Below, in pieces: positions 17,319 to 28,020 of a stretch of 64,000 bases of DNA. Every line of letters begins with the position of its first letter. The first letter of the stretch is position 1. The position numbers and the translations under genes were made by a program. The stretch comes from Kitasatospora setae KM-6054 (GTDB lineage: Bacteria > Actinomycetota > Actinomycetes > Streptomycetales > Streptomycetaceae), in contig NC_016109.1 in NCBI RefSeq assembly GCF_000269985.1, forward strand, positions 2,418,001 to 2,482,000, in the 5' to 3' direction. The notes beneath the pieces were generated by a model. It ran no database searches and had not been told where the DNA came from. It saw only the letters and a program-made list of their open reading frames with translations.

Positions 17319-17340
17319 CTATTGGATGTGCGACCAATAG
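17319..17340. promoter_or_regulatory. TetR operator and leaderless tetR promoter
   Basis: A perfect palindrome CTATTGG-8 nt-CCAATAG lies between the divergent genes. On the minus strand it overlaps TTGTCT (17339-17344) and TAGCGT (17316-17321), spaced 17 nt, with the tetR ATG 7 nt downstream. On the plus strand, TTGACG (17299-17304) and TTGGAT (17322-17327), also 17 nt apart, could serve the permease and would be covered by the same site. Confidence 0.75.
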
Positions 17341-17417
17341 ACAAGCCGCCTTCCGCATCGGCCGCTCCCGCACCGCCGACCGCACCGGCACCCGTACTCG
17401 AAACCTCGGAGGACTCC

Positions 17418-18878
17418 ATGGAATCCACGATTCCAGACCCCCACACGGAGCTCCCCACGCACCCGCCCGCCCCCGCCGACCGAACCGCCGCCGACCGGGC
17501 CGGCCGGGCCCCCCGGGTCGAGGCCCACGGCATCGACCACATCCCCGACGAGGAGCGCCACGGCCGCCCCCGCGACCTGTTCGCCGTCTGGGCCGCCCCC
17601 AACGTCAGCTACCTCAACCTGGTGGTCGGCGGCACCCTGGTGCTGATCGGCCTCGACCTGTGGCAGTCGCTGGCCGTCATCGCGGCCGGCAACCTGCTCT
17701 GGGCCGGCGTCGGCCTGCTCGCCGTGAGCGGCCCGGCCGCGGGCGCCCCCAGCGAGGTCATCATGCGGGCCATGTTCGGCGTCCGCGGCAACCGGGTGAA
17801 CACCGCCGTCACCGGCTGGCTGGTCTCGGTCTGCTACCTCGCCCTCAACTGGGCCGCCGCCTCGCTCGCCGCGTTCGGCCTCGCCGAACGGGCCGGCCTC
17901 ACCCCGGGCACCCCGCTGAAGGTCCTGGTCATCGTGCTGGTCGCGGCCGCCACGCTGGCCATCTCGGTGTACGGCCACGCCACCATCGTCCGGCTGTACG
18001 GGCCGTTCACCCTGGTGCTGACGGCGGTCTTCCTGCTGCTCACCGGCTACCTGCTGACCGGCGGCCACACCGACTGGCACTACCGGCCCGCCGAGCCGCT
18101 GCACGGCACCGCGCTGCTCGCCGCGCTGGCCGGCGGCACCGCGCTGATCGCCTCCGCCCCGCTCTCGTACTCCACCAGCGCCGACTTCTCCCGCTACCTG
18201 CCGCGCACCGCCTCCCCGCGCGCGGTGGCCGGCTGGACGGCGCTGGGCGCGTTCGTGCCCAGCGTGCTGTTCACCGCGCTGGGCACCCTCGCCGCCACCA
18301 CCCTGGACATGACGGACCCGCAGTCCGCCCTCACCGCCGTGCTGCCCGGCTGGGCCCGGCCGCTGTTCCTGCTCGCCATCGTGCTCAGCGCCGTCGCCAA
18401 CAACGCGATGACCGCGTACTCCTCCGGCCTCGCCCTGCAGGCAGTCGGCCTGCGGATCCGTCGCTCCCGCAGCGTCGCCCTGGACGGCGCGCTGGGCGTC
18501 GCGCTGACCCTGTACGCGCTGCTGGTCTCCGACTTCCTCGACACCGTCAACAGCGTGCTGGAGCTGATGGTCGCGCTCACCGGCCCGGTGATGGCCGTCT
18601 ACGCCACCGACATCGTGCTGCGCCGCAACCGGTACCACGGCCCCGACCTGACCGACGAGACCCCCGCCTCGCCGCACTGGTACGCCCGCGGCGTCAACCC
18701 GGCCGGCGCCGTCGCCCTGCTGCTCGGCACCGCCGCCGCCACGCTCTGCCTGTCCACCCCGGTCTTCACCGGCTGGATCGCCGGCGCGCTGGCCGGCACC
18801 GACCTCTCCCTCCCGGCCGGGATGCTCACCGCCGCCGCGGCCTACTGGCTGCTGACGCCCCGCCGGACGGCCGGGTAG
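17418..18878 (+). CDS. NCS1-family purine/cytosine permease
   Basis: The protein has 486 residues from an ATG with GGAGG 5 nt upstream; codons further up have no homology-like content. About 12 membrane segments are visible. Family marks: IPDEERHGRPRDLFAVWAAPNVSYLNLVVGG near the first helix and SAPLSYSTSADFSRYLPR. NCS1 carriers symport nucleobases, allantoin, hydantoins or vitamins with protons or sodium. Divergence from a TetR-amidohydrolase pair with a shared operator suggests import of the amidohydrolase substrate. A bidirectional terminator follows. Confidence 0.88.
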   Translation: MESTIPDPHTELPTHPPAPADRTAADRAGRAPRVEAHGIDHIPDEERHGRPRDLFAVWAAPNVSYLNLVVGGTLVLIGLDLWQSLAVIAAGNLLWAGVGLLAVSGPAAGAPSEVIMRAMFGVRGNRVNTAVTGWLVSVCYLALNWAAASLAAFGLAERAGLTPGTPLKVLVIVLVAAATLAISVYGHATIVRLYGPFTLVLTAVFLLLTGYLLTGGHTDWHYRPAEPLHGTALLAALAGGTALIASAPLSYSTSADFSRYLPRTASPRAVAGWTALGAFVPSVLFTALGTLAATTLDMTDPQSALTAVLPGWARPLFLLAIVLSAVANNAMTAYSSGLALQAVGLRIRRSRSVALDGALGVALTLYALLVSDFLDTVNSVLELMVALTGPVMAVYATDIVLRRNRYHGPDLTDETPASPHWYARGVNPAGAVALLLGTAAATLCLSTPVFTGWIAGALAGTDLSLPAGMLTAAAAYWLLTPRRTAG

Positions 18879-18893
18879 GGCCCGGGGAGCAGC

Positions 18894-18926
18894 GAGCCCC
18901 GCGCCCCCGTCCGGGGCGCGGGGCTC
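18894..18926. terminator. Bidirectional terminator between permease and L,D-transpeptidase
   Basis: A perfect 14-bp GC stem (18894-18907 with 18913-18926) with a 5-nt loop lies between convergent genes. Confidence 0.8.
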
Positions 18927-18933
18927 CCGCGCG

Positions 18934-20232
18934 TCACCGGCCCGCGCCGGCGGACGGGCTCGGGCCGGTGTTCACCGACGGGCTCGGGGTCGCGTCGGCC
19001 GCCGCCTGCCCAGTCGGCGCGGTGCTGACCGGCTTGCCCAGCGCGCTGTGCTTCACGTACTCGTCGAAGCCCACGTTCCAGTCGCCGAAGCCGTTGCCGA
19101 ACGGCTCCATCTCGTGGCCCTTGCTGTTGACCACCTGCACGATGTCGCCGACCCGGGTGTTCTCGAAGAACCACTTCGCCTGGTCGGTGCTCATCCCGGT
19201 GCAGCCGTGGCTGACGTTCTCCTTGCCCTGCGCCCACACCGACCAGGGCGCCGCGTGCACGTACTCGCCGCTCCAGGTGACCCGGGTCGCCCACTTCACG
19301 TCGAGGTCGTAGGACTCGCTGCTGCCGGCCGCGATGCCGATCGTCTCGCTGCTCATCCGGACGTCGGACTCCTGGCCGAGCACCACCTTGACGCCGTTGC
19401 GGGTGTCGAAGCCGGGCTTGCCGGTGGTGATCGGGATGGTCTTCACCACCTCGCCGTTGCGCTTGTACGTCAGCTGGTCGCTACCCGCGTCGACCAGCGC
19501 CTCGATCCGGTCGCCGGTCCGCAGCGCCAGGCTGCGCTGCTCGCCGCCGTAGACACCGTCGGAGATCCGGACGCCCGGCAGGTCGTAGGCGAGCTTGACG
19601 GTGGTGTTGGCGGGCCAGTACTCCTGCGGCCGGAAGTGCAGGTTCTCGTCGTCGACCCAGTACCAGGCGCCGGTCACGGCGGGCTGCGAGGTGACGGTCA
19701 GTCCGCGTTCGACCTGCTGCCGGGCCGCCGGGTCGGTGACCGCCTCGGAGAGCTTGACGGTGAGCGGCTGGCCGACGCCGTAGACCCCGCTGCCCGAGCT
19801 GTCCGGGCCGAGTTCGGCGGTGACGACGTGCTGCGGGTCGGCGGTGGTGAACGCCGAGTCGGTCTCGCCGTGGCCGCCCTTGCCGTCCTCGGCCGCGACC
19901 TTGACGCGGTAGGCGGCGCCGGCCCGGAGCGGGTCGGTGGTCTGCCAGTGCTGCCCGTCGGCGGCCAGCTCGCCGGCCAACGGTACGCCGTCGGGGCCGG
20001 TGACGGTGACGGCGGCCAGCTTGTTGCCGCCGTCCGTGCTGACGGTGAACGCCTTCGCCGGGTCGGCCTTCTCCCCGGCGGCAGAGGTGTGCACCAGCGG
20101 TGCCACGTCGATCTGGCGGGACGCGTCCTTCTCCGATCCGCCACCGCCTCCGGAGCAGGCCGCGGCGGGGGCCAGGAGCAGCATGGCGGCCAGTGCGGTC
20201 CGGCTGCTGCCGGCTATCCGAGAGCCCTTCAA
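18934..20232 (-). CDS. L,D-transpeptidase lipoprotein (Ig-like domains plus YkuD)
   Basis: The protein has 432 residues from a TTG start at 20232, chosen because GGGAGG lies 5 nt upstream and it places a signal sequence at the N terminus. The lipobox region is LLLAPAAACSGG, so the protein is probably lipid anchored. Two beta-rich Ig-like domains (about 60-240) precede the YkuD catalytic domain (about 245-375) with HAAPWSVW and SHGCTGMS, the catalytic Cys in the latter. A Trp-rich C-terminal extension follows. These enzymes form 3-3 peptidoglycan cross-links outside the membrane, like mycobacterial LdtB-type proteins. A low-complexity Ala/Ser/Pro tail ends the protein. Confidence 0.92.
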   Translation of the reverse strand: MKGSRIAGSSRTALAAMLLLAPAAACSGGGGGSEKDASRQIDVAPLVHTSAAGEKADPAKAFTVSTDGGNKLAAVTVTGPDGVPLAGELAADGQHWQTTDPLRAGAAYRVKVAAEDGKGGHGETDSAFTTADPQHVVTAELGPDSSGSGVYGVGQPLTVKLSEAVTDPAARQQVERGLTVTSQPAVTGAWYWVDDENLHFRPQEYWPANTTVKLAYDLPGVRISDGVYGGEQRSLALRTGDRIEALVDAGSDQLTYKRNGEVVKTIPITTGKPGFDTRNGVKVVLGQESDVRMSSETIGIAAGSSESYDLDVKWATRVTWSGEYVHAAPWSVWAQGKENVSHGCTGMSTDQAKWFFENTRVGDIVQVVNSKGHEMEPFGNGFGDWNVGFDEYVKHSALGKPVSTAPTGQAAADATPSPSVNTGPSPSAGAGR

Positions 20233-20357
20233 CGGAACCTCCCAGGGGTATGAACCTGCCTCAGAGCGTAGGAAGGCGTCACCCGGGCGGCACTCCGGGT
20301 AACCCGGATGGATGTTTTCGCCCGCCCCGGCCCCGCCCCCGCCCCGGGAACGACGGA

Positions 20358-20389
20358 GGCCAGGCACCCCCCGAAGGGAGTGCCCGGCC
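20358..20389 (-). terminator. Terminator after the ctaCDF operon
   Basis: A stem of about 14 bp with few mismatches (GGCC-GGCAC-CCC arms) is capped by a UUCG loop on the minus strand. It lies about 27 nt beyond the ctaF stop. Confidence 0.7.
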
Positions 20390-20415
20390 CGCCGTGCGGT
20401 GCTGCGGTCCGGAAC

Positions 20416-20832
20416 CTACTGGTTCTGGTTCTCGCCGCGGTAGAACTCGAAGACCCAGCCGAACAGGCCGATCAGGATGATCGGGATCGACCAGAACAGC
20501 AGCCACCAGCCGAAGATGACGCCCATGAAGGCGAGCGCGCCACCGATGGCCAGCGAGAGCGGCTGCCAGCTGTGCGGGGCGAAGAAGCCCACCTCGCCGG
20601 CGTCGTCCGAGACCTGGGCCTCGGGGTTGTCACCCGCGCCGGTGTCCACCCGCTTGGCGGTGAACGCCAGGTAGAAGCCGATGAAGGCGCACAGGCCGAA
20701 GGCCAGGAACAGCGCGGTGGTGCCGGCGGCCTCCAGGCCGTGGTCCGACTTCATGGTCCACACCATGTAGGTGATGGCGATCGCCAGCACGAACACCGAG
20801 AGACCCGCGAAGATCTTGCCCTGTTCCTTCAT
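20416..20832 (-). CDS. ctaF: Cytochrome c oxidase subunit IV (actinobacterial type)
   Basis: The protein has 138 residues with four hydrophobic segments, closing with [16 protein letters not shown]. It matches the actinobacterial CtaF family, a small membrane subunit specific to their aa3 oxidase. The ATG overlaps the ctaD stop by four bases, so it is co-translated with the catalytic subunit. No catalytic residues are expected. Confidence 0.92.
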   Translation of the reverse strand: MKEQGKIFAGLSVFVLAIAITYMVWTMKSDHGLEAAGTTALFLAFGLCAFIGFYLAFTAKRVDTGAGDNPEAQVSDDAGEVGFFAPHSWQPLSLAIGGALAFMGVIFGWWLLFWSIPIILIGLFGWVFEFYRGENQNQ

Positions 20833-22607
20833 CGGGCGTCACCATCCTTCTTGCCCTTGCCCAGCGACGGACGGTCGTACTGCGCGGGGGTCACGCCCTC
20901 GAAGTGCTTGGCCGGCTCACCGTGGTTCTCCAGGTAGTCCAGCGCGGCGATCTCCGGGTGGTGCAGGTCGAACGCCGGGGATTCGGAGCGGATCCGCGGC
21001 AGGGTGGTGAAGTTGTGCCGCGGCGGCGGGCAGGAGGTCGCCCACTCCAGCGAACGGCCGTAGCCCCACGGGTCGTCGACCTCGATCTTCTCGCCGTACT
21101 TCGCCGTCTTCCAGACGTTGTAGAGGAACGGCAGGATCGACAGGCCGAGCAGGAACGAGCCGATGGTCGAGACGGTGTTCAGCGTGGTGAAGCCGTCCGA
21201 GGCCAGGTAGTCGGCGTAGCGGCGCGGCATGCCCTCCGCGCCCAGCCAGTGCTGGACCAGGAAGGTGGAGTGGAAGCCGATGAACAGCGTCCAGAAGGTG
21301 ATCTTGCCGAGGCGCTCGTCCAGCATCTTGCCGGTCATCTTCGGCCACCAGAAGTGGAAGCCGGCGAACATCGCGAACACGACGGTGCCGAACACCACGT
21401 AGTGGAAGTGCGCGACGACGAAGTACGAGTCCGAGACGTGGAAGTCGATCGGCGGGGAGGCGAGCAGGACGCCCGTCAGACCGCCGAACAGGAAGGTGAC
21501 CAGGAAGCCGATCGTCCAGAGCATCGGGGTCTCGAAGCTCAGCGAGCCCTTCCACATGGTGCCGACCCAGTTGAAGAACTTCACACCGGTCGGGACCGCG
21601 ATCAGGAAGGTCATGAACGAGAAGAACGGGAGGAGTACCTGTCCTGTCACGTACATGTGGTGCGCCCACACCGTCACCGAGAGGCCGGCGATGGCGATGG
21701 TCGCGGCGATCAGGCCGGAGTAGCCGAACATCGGCTTGCGGCTGAAGACCGGGATGATCTCGGACACGATGCCGAAGAACGGCAGCGCGATGATGTACAC
21801 CTCGGGGTGGCCGAAGAACCAGAACAGGTGCTGCCAGAGCAGCGCGCCGCCGTTCGTCGGGTCGAAGACGTGCGCCCCGAACTTCCGGTCCGCCTCCAGG
21901 GCGAACAGCGCGGCCGCGAGGACCGGGAAGGCCAGCAGGACCAGCACGGCGGTCAGCAGGACGTTCCAGACGAAGATCGACATCCGGAACATCGTCATGC
22001 CGGGCGCGCGCATGCAGATGATCGTGGTGATGAAGTTGACCGCGCCGAGGATGGTGCCGAAGCCGGAGAAGGCCAGACCCATGATCCACATGTCGGCGCC
22101 GATGCCGGGCGAACGGACCGCGTCGCTCAGCGGCGAGTAGGCGAACCAGCCGAAGTCGGCGGCGCCCTGCGGGGTCACGAAGCCGGCCACCGCGATGACC
22201 GAGCCGAACAGGTACAGCCAGTAGGCGAACATGTTCAGACGCGGGAAGGCCACGTCGGGGGCGCCGATCTGGAGCGGCATGATCCAGTTGGCGAAGCCGG
22301 CGAACAGCGGGGTGGCGAACATCAGCAGCATGATCGTGCCATGCATGGTGAACGCCTGGTTGAACTGCTCGTTCGACAGGATCTGGGTGCCCGGACGGGC
22401 CAGCTCGGCACGCATGACCAGGGCGAGCACGCCGCCGATCAGGAAGAAGGCGAACGAGGTCGCCAGGTACATCGTGCCGATCGTCTTGTGGTCGGTGGTG
22501 GTGAGCCACTTGATGATCGCGTTGCCCGGCTTGCGCACCCGCGGAGTCCCCGAGGTGACGGCCCCGGCTCCCCCGCCGGCCGCGGCGGGCTCGTTGAGGA
22601 TGGTCAC
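20829..22607 (-). CDS. ctaD: Cytochrome c oxidase subunit I (aa3 type)
   Basis: The protein has 592 residues and 12 membrane helices. Heme a and a3/CuB ligand regions are visible: [27 protein letters not shown] (with the cross-linked Tyr in HPEVY), TVWAHHMY and FHYVVFG. It is the catalytic, proton-pumping core of the terminal oxidase, reducing oxygen to water. It lies in ctaC-ctaD-ctaF order with four-base overlaps at both ends, so the three proteins are made in fixed ratio. Confidence 0.97.
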   Translation of the reverse strand: MTILNEPAAAGGGAGAVTSGTPRVRKPGNAIIKWLTTTDHKTIGTMYLATSFAFFLIGGVLALVMRAELARPGTQILSNEQFNQAFTMHGTIMLLMFATPLFAGFANWIMPLQIGAPDVAFPRLNMFAYWLYLFGSVIAVAGFVTPQGAADFGWFAYSPLSDAVRSPGIGADMWIMGLAFSGFGTILGAVNFITTIICMRAPGMTMFRMSIFVWNVLLTAVLVLLAFPVLAAALFALEADRKFGAHVFDPTNGGALLWQHLFWFFGHPEVYIIALPFFGIVSEIIPVFSRKPMFGYSGLIAATIAIAGLSVTVWAHHMYVTGQVLLPFFSFMTFLIAVPTGVKFFNWVGTMWKGSLSFETPMLWTIGFLVTFLFGGLTGVLLASPPIDFHVSDSYFVVAHFHYVVFGTVVFAMFAGFHFWWPKMTGKMLDERLGKITFWTLFIGFHSTFLVQHWLGAEGMPRRYADYLASDGFTTLNTVSTIGSFLLGLSILPFLYNVWKTAKYGEKIEVDDPWGYGRSLEWATSCPPPRHNFTTLPRIRSESPAFDLHHPEIAALDYLENHGEPAKHFEGVTPAQYDRPSLGKGKKDGDAR

Positions 22608-23461
22608 TTCTCTTCACTACTTCCCGTGGGGAGGATGCCTGCGGGAACCGCACCGGCCTTGCCGTTGTCGCGGAGGTCCTTGAGGTGCTGCTGGTACTCG
22701 GCGGCCGTGACGACCTTCACGTTGAAGAGCATCCGCGAGTGGTCGACACCGCAGAGCTCGGCGCACTTGCCGCGGTAGGTGCCGAGCGCGGTCGGGGTGA
22801 CCTGGAACTCGTTGACCACACCGGGGACGACGTCCATCTTCATCATGAAGTTGACGGGCCAGAAGTCGTGGATGACGTCGTTGGAGGTCAGCCGGAACTT
22901 CACGGTCTCGTTGATCGGCAGGTAGAGCGTCGGGGGCTCCTTGGTGCTGCCGACGTCGTACGCGGCGGTGGTGCTCGCCGGGTCCGGGATCTCGGAGTTC
23001 TCGTAGTTGAACGCCCAACTCCACTGGAAGCCCACCACGTTGATGGTGTGCTGGGGCTTCTCGTCGACCTTCGTCAGGGCCGACTCGTCACGGGCGACGA
23101 AGTAGAACAGCACCGAGACGATGACGATCGGAACCGCGGTGTAGAGCGCCTCGATGGGCACGTTGTACCGGGTCTGAGCGGGGATCTCCACCTTGGTGCG
23201 GCTACGCCGGTGGAAGATCACGCTCCAGATGATCAGACCCCACATCAGTGCGCCGACAATCAGAGCCGCGATCCACGAGCCCTGCCACATGTGAAGGACC
23301 AGCGGCCCTTCCTTGGTGACGGGACTGGGGAGGCCAAGCCTGGGCAGGTCGTTGGCCGAGCAGCCGGTGGCGGTCGCGATGACGAGGCCCAGTGCCAGCG
23401 CCTGAGGCAGCTTCCGCCGCATCGTGCGCCGCGGCGAGCGGTCGGAGCCGTTGGGACTCAC
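22604..23461 (-). CDS. ctaC: Cytochrome c oxidase subunit II (CuA subunit)
   Basis: The protein has 285 residues from a GTG at 23461 with GAAGG 6 nt upstream. A lipobox (IATATGC) after a hydrophobic stretch suggests a lipoprotein N terminus. Two membrane helices follow (about 53-75 and 95-120), then an outer cupredoxin domain with the CuA ligand set [12 protein letters not shown]. It receives electrons from the QcrC diheme subunit. It is the first gene of the ctaCDF operon. The overlap with ctaD is four bases. Confidence 0.95.
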   Translation of the reverse strand: MSPNGSDRSPRRTMRRKLPQALALGLVIATATGCSANDLPRLGLPSPVTKEGPLVLHMWQGSWIAALIVGALMWGLIIWSVIFHRRSRTKVEIPAQTRYNVPIEALYTAVPIVIVSVLFYFVARDESALTKVDEKPQHTINVVGFQWSWAFNYENSEIPDPASTTAAYDVGSTKEPPTLYLPINETVKFRLTSNDVIHDFWPVNFMMKMDVVPGVVNEFQVTPTALGTYRGKCAELCGVDHSRMLFNVKVVTAAEYQQHLKDLRDNGKAGAVPAGILPTGSSEEK

Positions 23462-23824
23462 GTAGCGCCTTCCCGAAGTCTCGCCCGCGAACGCACCGCC
23501 GGGATGAGCCTGTTGCCAGGTCCCCTGGGCGGTCCGGCCACGGGCACGGTTTGAATGCTTATGCGGGCCAAACGCTACTCCATCCTTATGCGGCACTCAC
23601 GGGCAGCCCCCGGTAACGCGCCGCCCGGCTACCCGATCAGCCCCCGGGGGGTGAAGTGCCTCCGCGGCACGGATGGAGTCGCAGGTCATGGCGGACTTCC
23701 GAGCCTCTCACGACCGAACGGGCGACCGTACTGCGACACACGGGTGACGGACCGTCGGACGGCTGACGGGCCGGGAGGAATCACCCCGTAAGGGGCGGCG
23801 GACGCGGTCGTCTACGGTGGCCGG
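23462..23824. other. Divergent intergenic region, ctaC / cysteine desulfurase
   Basis: About 360 bp with no convincing gene. A 9-bp direct repeat CTTATGCGG occurs at 23558-23566 and 23585-23593 (27-bp period). Between the two copies, the minus strand has TAGCGT, a possible -10 for ctaC. Toward the right is a short GGGAGGAATCACCCCGTAAG segment before the GTG of the desulfurase gene, too far from the start to be its SD. Confidence 0.45.
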
Positions 23825-25249
23825 GTGCCCTACTTCGACGCCGCCTCCACCGCCCCGCTCCACCCCGTGGCCCGGCAGGCCCTGCTCGCCGCCCTCGACG
23901 AGGGCTGGGCCGACCCCGCCCGGCTGCACCGCTCCGGGCGGCAGGCCCGGATGCTGCTGGACGCCGCCCGGGAGACCGTCGCCGAGGCGCTCGGGGCCCG
24001 GGCCGACGAGGTCTCCTTCACCTCCTCCGGGACCCAGGCCCTGCACTCCGGCCTGCTCGGCGCGCTGCGCGGCCACCGCCGCCGCGGCTCCCACCTGCTG
24101 CACTCCGCCGTCGAGCACTCCGCCGTGCTGCACACCGCCGAACGCTGGGCGGCCGACGGCGGCAGCGCCACCGCCGTCCCGGTCGACCGGCACGGCCGGG
24201 TCTCCGCCGCGGAGTTCGCCGCCGCACTGCGGCCGGACACCGCGCTCGCCGTGCTGCAGTCCGCGAACCACGAGGTCGGCACCCTGCAGCCGGTCGCCGA
24301 GACCGCCGAACTGCTCGGCGGCGTCCCGCTGCTGGTCGACGCCGCGCAGAGCGCCGGGCGGCTGCCCGTCCCGGCCGGCTGGTCGCTGCTCACCGCGAGC
24401 GCCCACAAGTGGGGCGGCCCGGCCGGCGTCGGCGTGCTCGCCGTCCGCAAGGGGGTGCGGTTCTCCTCCGCGCTGCCCGCCGACGAGCGGGAGGGCGGCC
24501 GGGCGCCCGGGTTCCCGAACGTGCCCGCGATCGTCGCTGCGGCGGCCTCGCTGCGGGCCGTCCGGGCCGAGGCGGAGGCGGAGAACGCGCGGCTGCGCGA
24601 GCTGGTCGACCTGGTCCGGCACCGCGTGCCCGAGCTGGTCCCGGCCGTCGAGGTGGTCGGCCACCCCGAGCTGCGGCTGCCGCACCTGGTGACGTTCTCC
24701 TGCCTGTACGTCGACGGCGAGGTGCTGCTCACCGGGCTGGACCGGGCCGGCTTCGCCGCCAGCTCCGGCTCCTCCTGCACCTCCAGCACCCTGACGCCCA
24801 GCCACGTGCTGGCCGCGATGGGCGTCCTCACCGAGGGCAACCTGCGGGTCTCGCTGCCCGCCGGCACCACCCGCGCCGAGGTCGACGCGTTCCTGGAGGT
24901 GCTCCCCCGGGTCGTCGCCGAGGTCCGCGCCCCGCTCGGCCTCGACCTCGCGCTGCCGGGCAGCGGCCCGGCGGACGGCTCGGCGGACGGCCCGGCGGGC
25001 GGCTCCGCCGCGGCCCTGGTGATCGACACCCTGGGCAAGCGCTGCCCGGTCCCGATCATCGAACTCGCCAAGCGGGTCGGCGAGGTCGCCCCCGGCGGCC
25101 TGGTCGCCGTCCTCTCCGACGACGAGGCGGCCCGGCACGACATCCCGGCCTGGTGCGGGATGTGCGGGCACAGCTACACCGGCGAGGCCCCCGCCGCGGA
25201 GTACGGCGGGGGCCACGGCACGGCGTACCTGGTCACGGTGCGGGGGTAG
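23825..25249 (+). CDS. Cysteine desulfurase (NifS/IscS class) fused to a C-terminal TusA-like domain
   Basis: The protein has 474 residues. The first 370 or so form a class V PLP desulfurase: FTSSGTQALHSGLL, LHSAVEHSAVL, NHEVGTLQPV, VDAAQSAG and ASAHKWGGPAGVG with the PLP Lys; the loop Cys is in SSGSSCTSSTLTPSHVL. After a Gly/Ala/Asp-rich linker (about 380-395) comes a sulfur-carrier domain with LGKRCPVPIIEL, the TusA CPxP motif, and a later CGMCGH. The fusion would pass persulfide within one polypeptide to a TusA-like acceptor. GTG start. It lies near an A-type Fe-S carrier and nadA, which fits a sulfur supply role. Confidence 0.9.
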   Translation: MPYFDAASTAPLHPVARQALLAALDEGWADPARLHRSGRQARMLLDAARETVAEALGARADEVSFTSSGTQALHSGLLGALRGHRRRGSHLLHSAVEHSAVLHTAERWAADGGSATAVPVDRHGRVSAAEFAAALRPDTALAVLQSANHEVGTLQPVAETAELLGGVPLLVDAAQSAGRLPVPAGWSLLTASAHKWGGPAGVGVLAVRKGVRFSSALPADEREGGRAPGFPNVPAIVAAAASLRAVRAEAEAENARLRELVDLVRHRVPELVPAVEVVGHPELRLPHLVTFSCLYVDGEVLLTGLDRAGFAASSGSSCTSSTLTPSHVLAAMGVLTEGNLRVSLPAGTTRAEVDAFLEVLPRVVAEVRAPLGLDLALPGSGPADGSADGPAGGSAAALVIDTLGKRCPVPIIELAKRVGEVAPGGLVAVLSDDEAARHDIPAWCGMCGHSYTGEAPAAEYGGGHGTAYLVTVRG

Positions 25250-25262
25250 CCCCGTCGGCCGG

Positions 25263-26696
<1,434 letters not shown>

Positions 26697-26756
26697 TCAG
26701 ATCGGCGCGGTACCGCTCCGGGCGGCTCCGCGCGACCCTCGGGAGGAACGCAGATC

Positions 26757-27377
26757 ATGGACGACAGCACCGCAGCCGTCTCCGCCAGGACCCCGTACGC
26801 CCGCCGGGCGGCCGCCGCGCTGGCCGGCGCGGCCCTCGCGGCCGGCCTGCTGACCGCGTGCGGCAGCTCGGGCACGCCCACCGTCGCCGTCGGCACGGCG
26901 AGCTCCGGTACGAGCGCCCCGGCCTCGCCGTCCGCCCCCGCACCGTCCGCCTCGGCCGCCACGCCGTCCGCCCCGGCCTCGGCCGCCGCGTCGAGCCCGG
27001 CGCCGGAGGCCAGCCCGCAGCCCTCGGCGCAGCCCACCACGCCCGGGATAGCCGTCGGCGAGCGCCCGCCGACGGCGGTGAAGATCCCGGCGACCGGCTA
27101 CCGGCAGGACGGGCCGACCCAGTTGACGGTGTTCTTCACCGCCGGGATCTGCGACAAGTACGGGGTCCGGGTCGAGGAGGACGCCCCGCCGGTGGTGAAG
27201 CTGCGGGTGGTGGTCACGCAGACCGCGGAGCCCGGCAAGGCGTGCCCGCAGGCGGTCAAGGAGCAGCAGGCGGTGGTCAGGCTGTCGCAGCCGATGACCG
27301 GCGGCGGCGTGGTGGACACCGCGACGGGCGAGCAGCTGCCGGTGGTCAGCGGCGTCGCGGGCGGCGACCCGCGCTGA
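26757..27377 (+). CDS. Secreted lipoprotein of unknown function
   Basis: The protein has 206 residues. The signal region (about 15-38) ends in the lipobox LLTAC. A Pro/Ala/Ser-rich, wall-spanning linker (about 42-95) leads to a small beta-rich domain (about 100-206) containing two Cys (GICDKYG and GKACPQAV) that could pair. ATG start with GGGAGG 11 nt upstream. A strong terminator follows. Domain not recognised; it is probably a surface-exposed lipoprotein. Confidence 0.75.
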   Translation: MDDSTAAVSARTPYARRAAAALAGAALAAGLLTACGSSGTPTVAVGTASSGTSAPASPSAPAPSASAATPSAPASAAASSPAPEASPQPSAQPTTPGIAVGERPPTAVKIPATGYRQDGPTQLTVFFTAGICDKYGVRVEEDAPPVVKLRVVVTQTAEPGKACPQAVKEQQAVVRLSQPMTGGGVVDTATGEQLPVVSGVAGGDPR

Positions 27378-27408
27378 CCTCCGGCGCCGCACGCGCCGGG
27401 AACGCCGC

Positions 27409-27441
27409 GAGGGCGGCCCCCCGGATCGGGGGGCCGCCCTC
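27409..27441. terminator. Bidirectional terminator, lipoprotein / Fe-S carrier
   Basis: A perfect 14-bp GC stem (27409-27422 with 27428-27441) with a GGATC loop, extended by further pairing on both sides, lies between convergent genes. Confidence 0.85.
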
Positions 27442-27460
27442 GGCGTTCTCGCGCTCAGGC

Positions 27461-27814
27461 TTAGCTGAACGAGTCGCCGCAGGCGCAGGAGCCGGTGGCG
27501 TTGGGGTTGTCGATCGTGAAGCCCTGCTTCTCGATGGTGTCGACGAAGTCGACGGTGGCGCCGCCCAGGTAGGGGGCGCTCATCCGGTCGGTGACGACCT
27601 GGACGCCGTCGAAGTCCTTGACGACGTCGCCGTCGAGCGAGCGCTCGTCGAAGAACAGCTGGTAGCGCAGGCCCGAGCAGCCGCCCGGCTGCACGGCGAC
27701 GCGCAGCGAGAGGTCGTCGCGACCCTCCTGCTCCAGCAGGCCCTTGATCTTGGCCGCGGCGGCGTCGGTGAGGAGGATGCCACTCTCGACAGTGGTCTCG
27801 TCCTGGACGGTCAT
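27461..27814 (-). CDS. erpA: A-type iron-sulfur carrier (HesB/IscA/ErpA family)
   Basis: The protein has 117 residues from an ATG with GGGAG 6 nt upstream. The three conserved cysteines are present: GGCSGLRYQ and the C-terminal SCACGDSF. A-type carriers hold and deliver Fe-S clusters to apoproteins in the cytosol. The position between the adenosine kinase-like gene and nadA resembles the mycobacterial Rv2204c neighbourhood; NadA and LipA in this window are likely clients. It is single, with a terminator downstream. Confidence 0.92.
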   Translation of the reverse strand: MTVQDETTVESGILLTDAAAAKIKGLLEQEGRDDLSLRVAVQPGGCSGLRYQLFFDERSLDGDVVKDFDGVQVVTDRMSAPYLGGATVDFVDTIEKQGFTIDNPNATGSCACGDSFS

Positions 27815-28020
27815 GCTTACTCCCGGTCTGTGACGACGGTGATCCGCCAGTGCCAACCAGCGGCCCCCCGGATTCATTTCCGGGAGGTGGTGCGTTCGGG
27901 GGACTTTTTTCGTCGCCCACTCCCCCACGGACTCCATGCTCGCACACCGGACGTGGCGGGTCACCGCCCACTTCGGCAAACCGCTACCGTCCGGGCACCG
28001 GGCGCAGCAGGATGGGCCGG

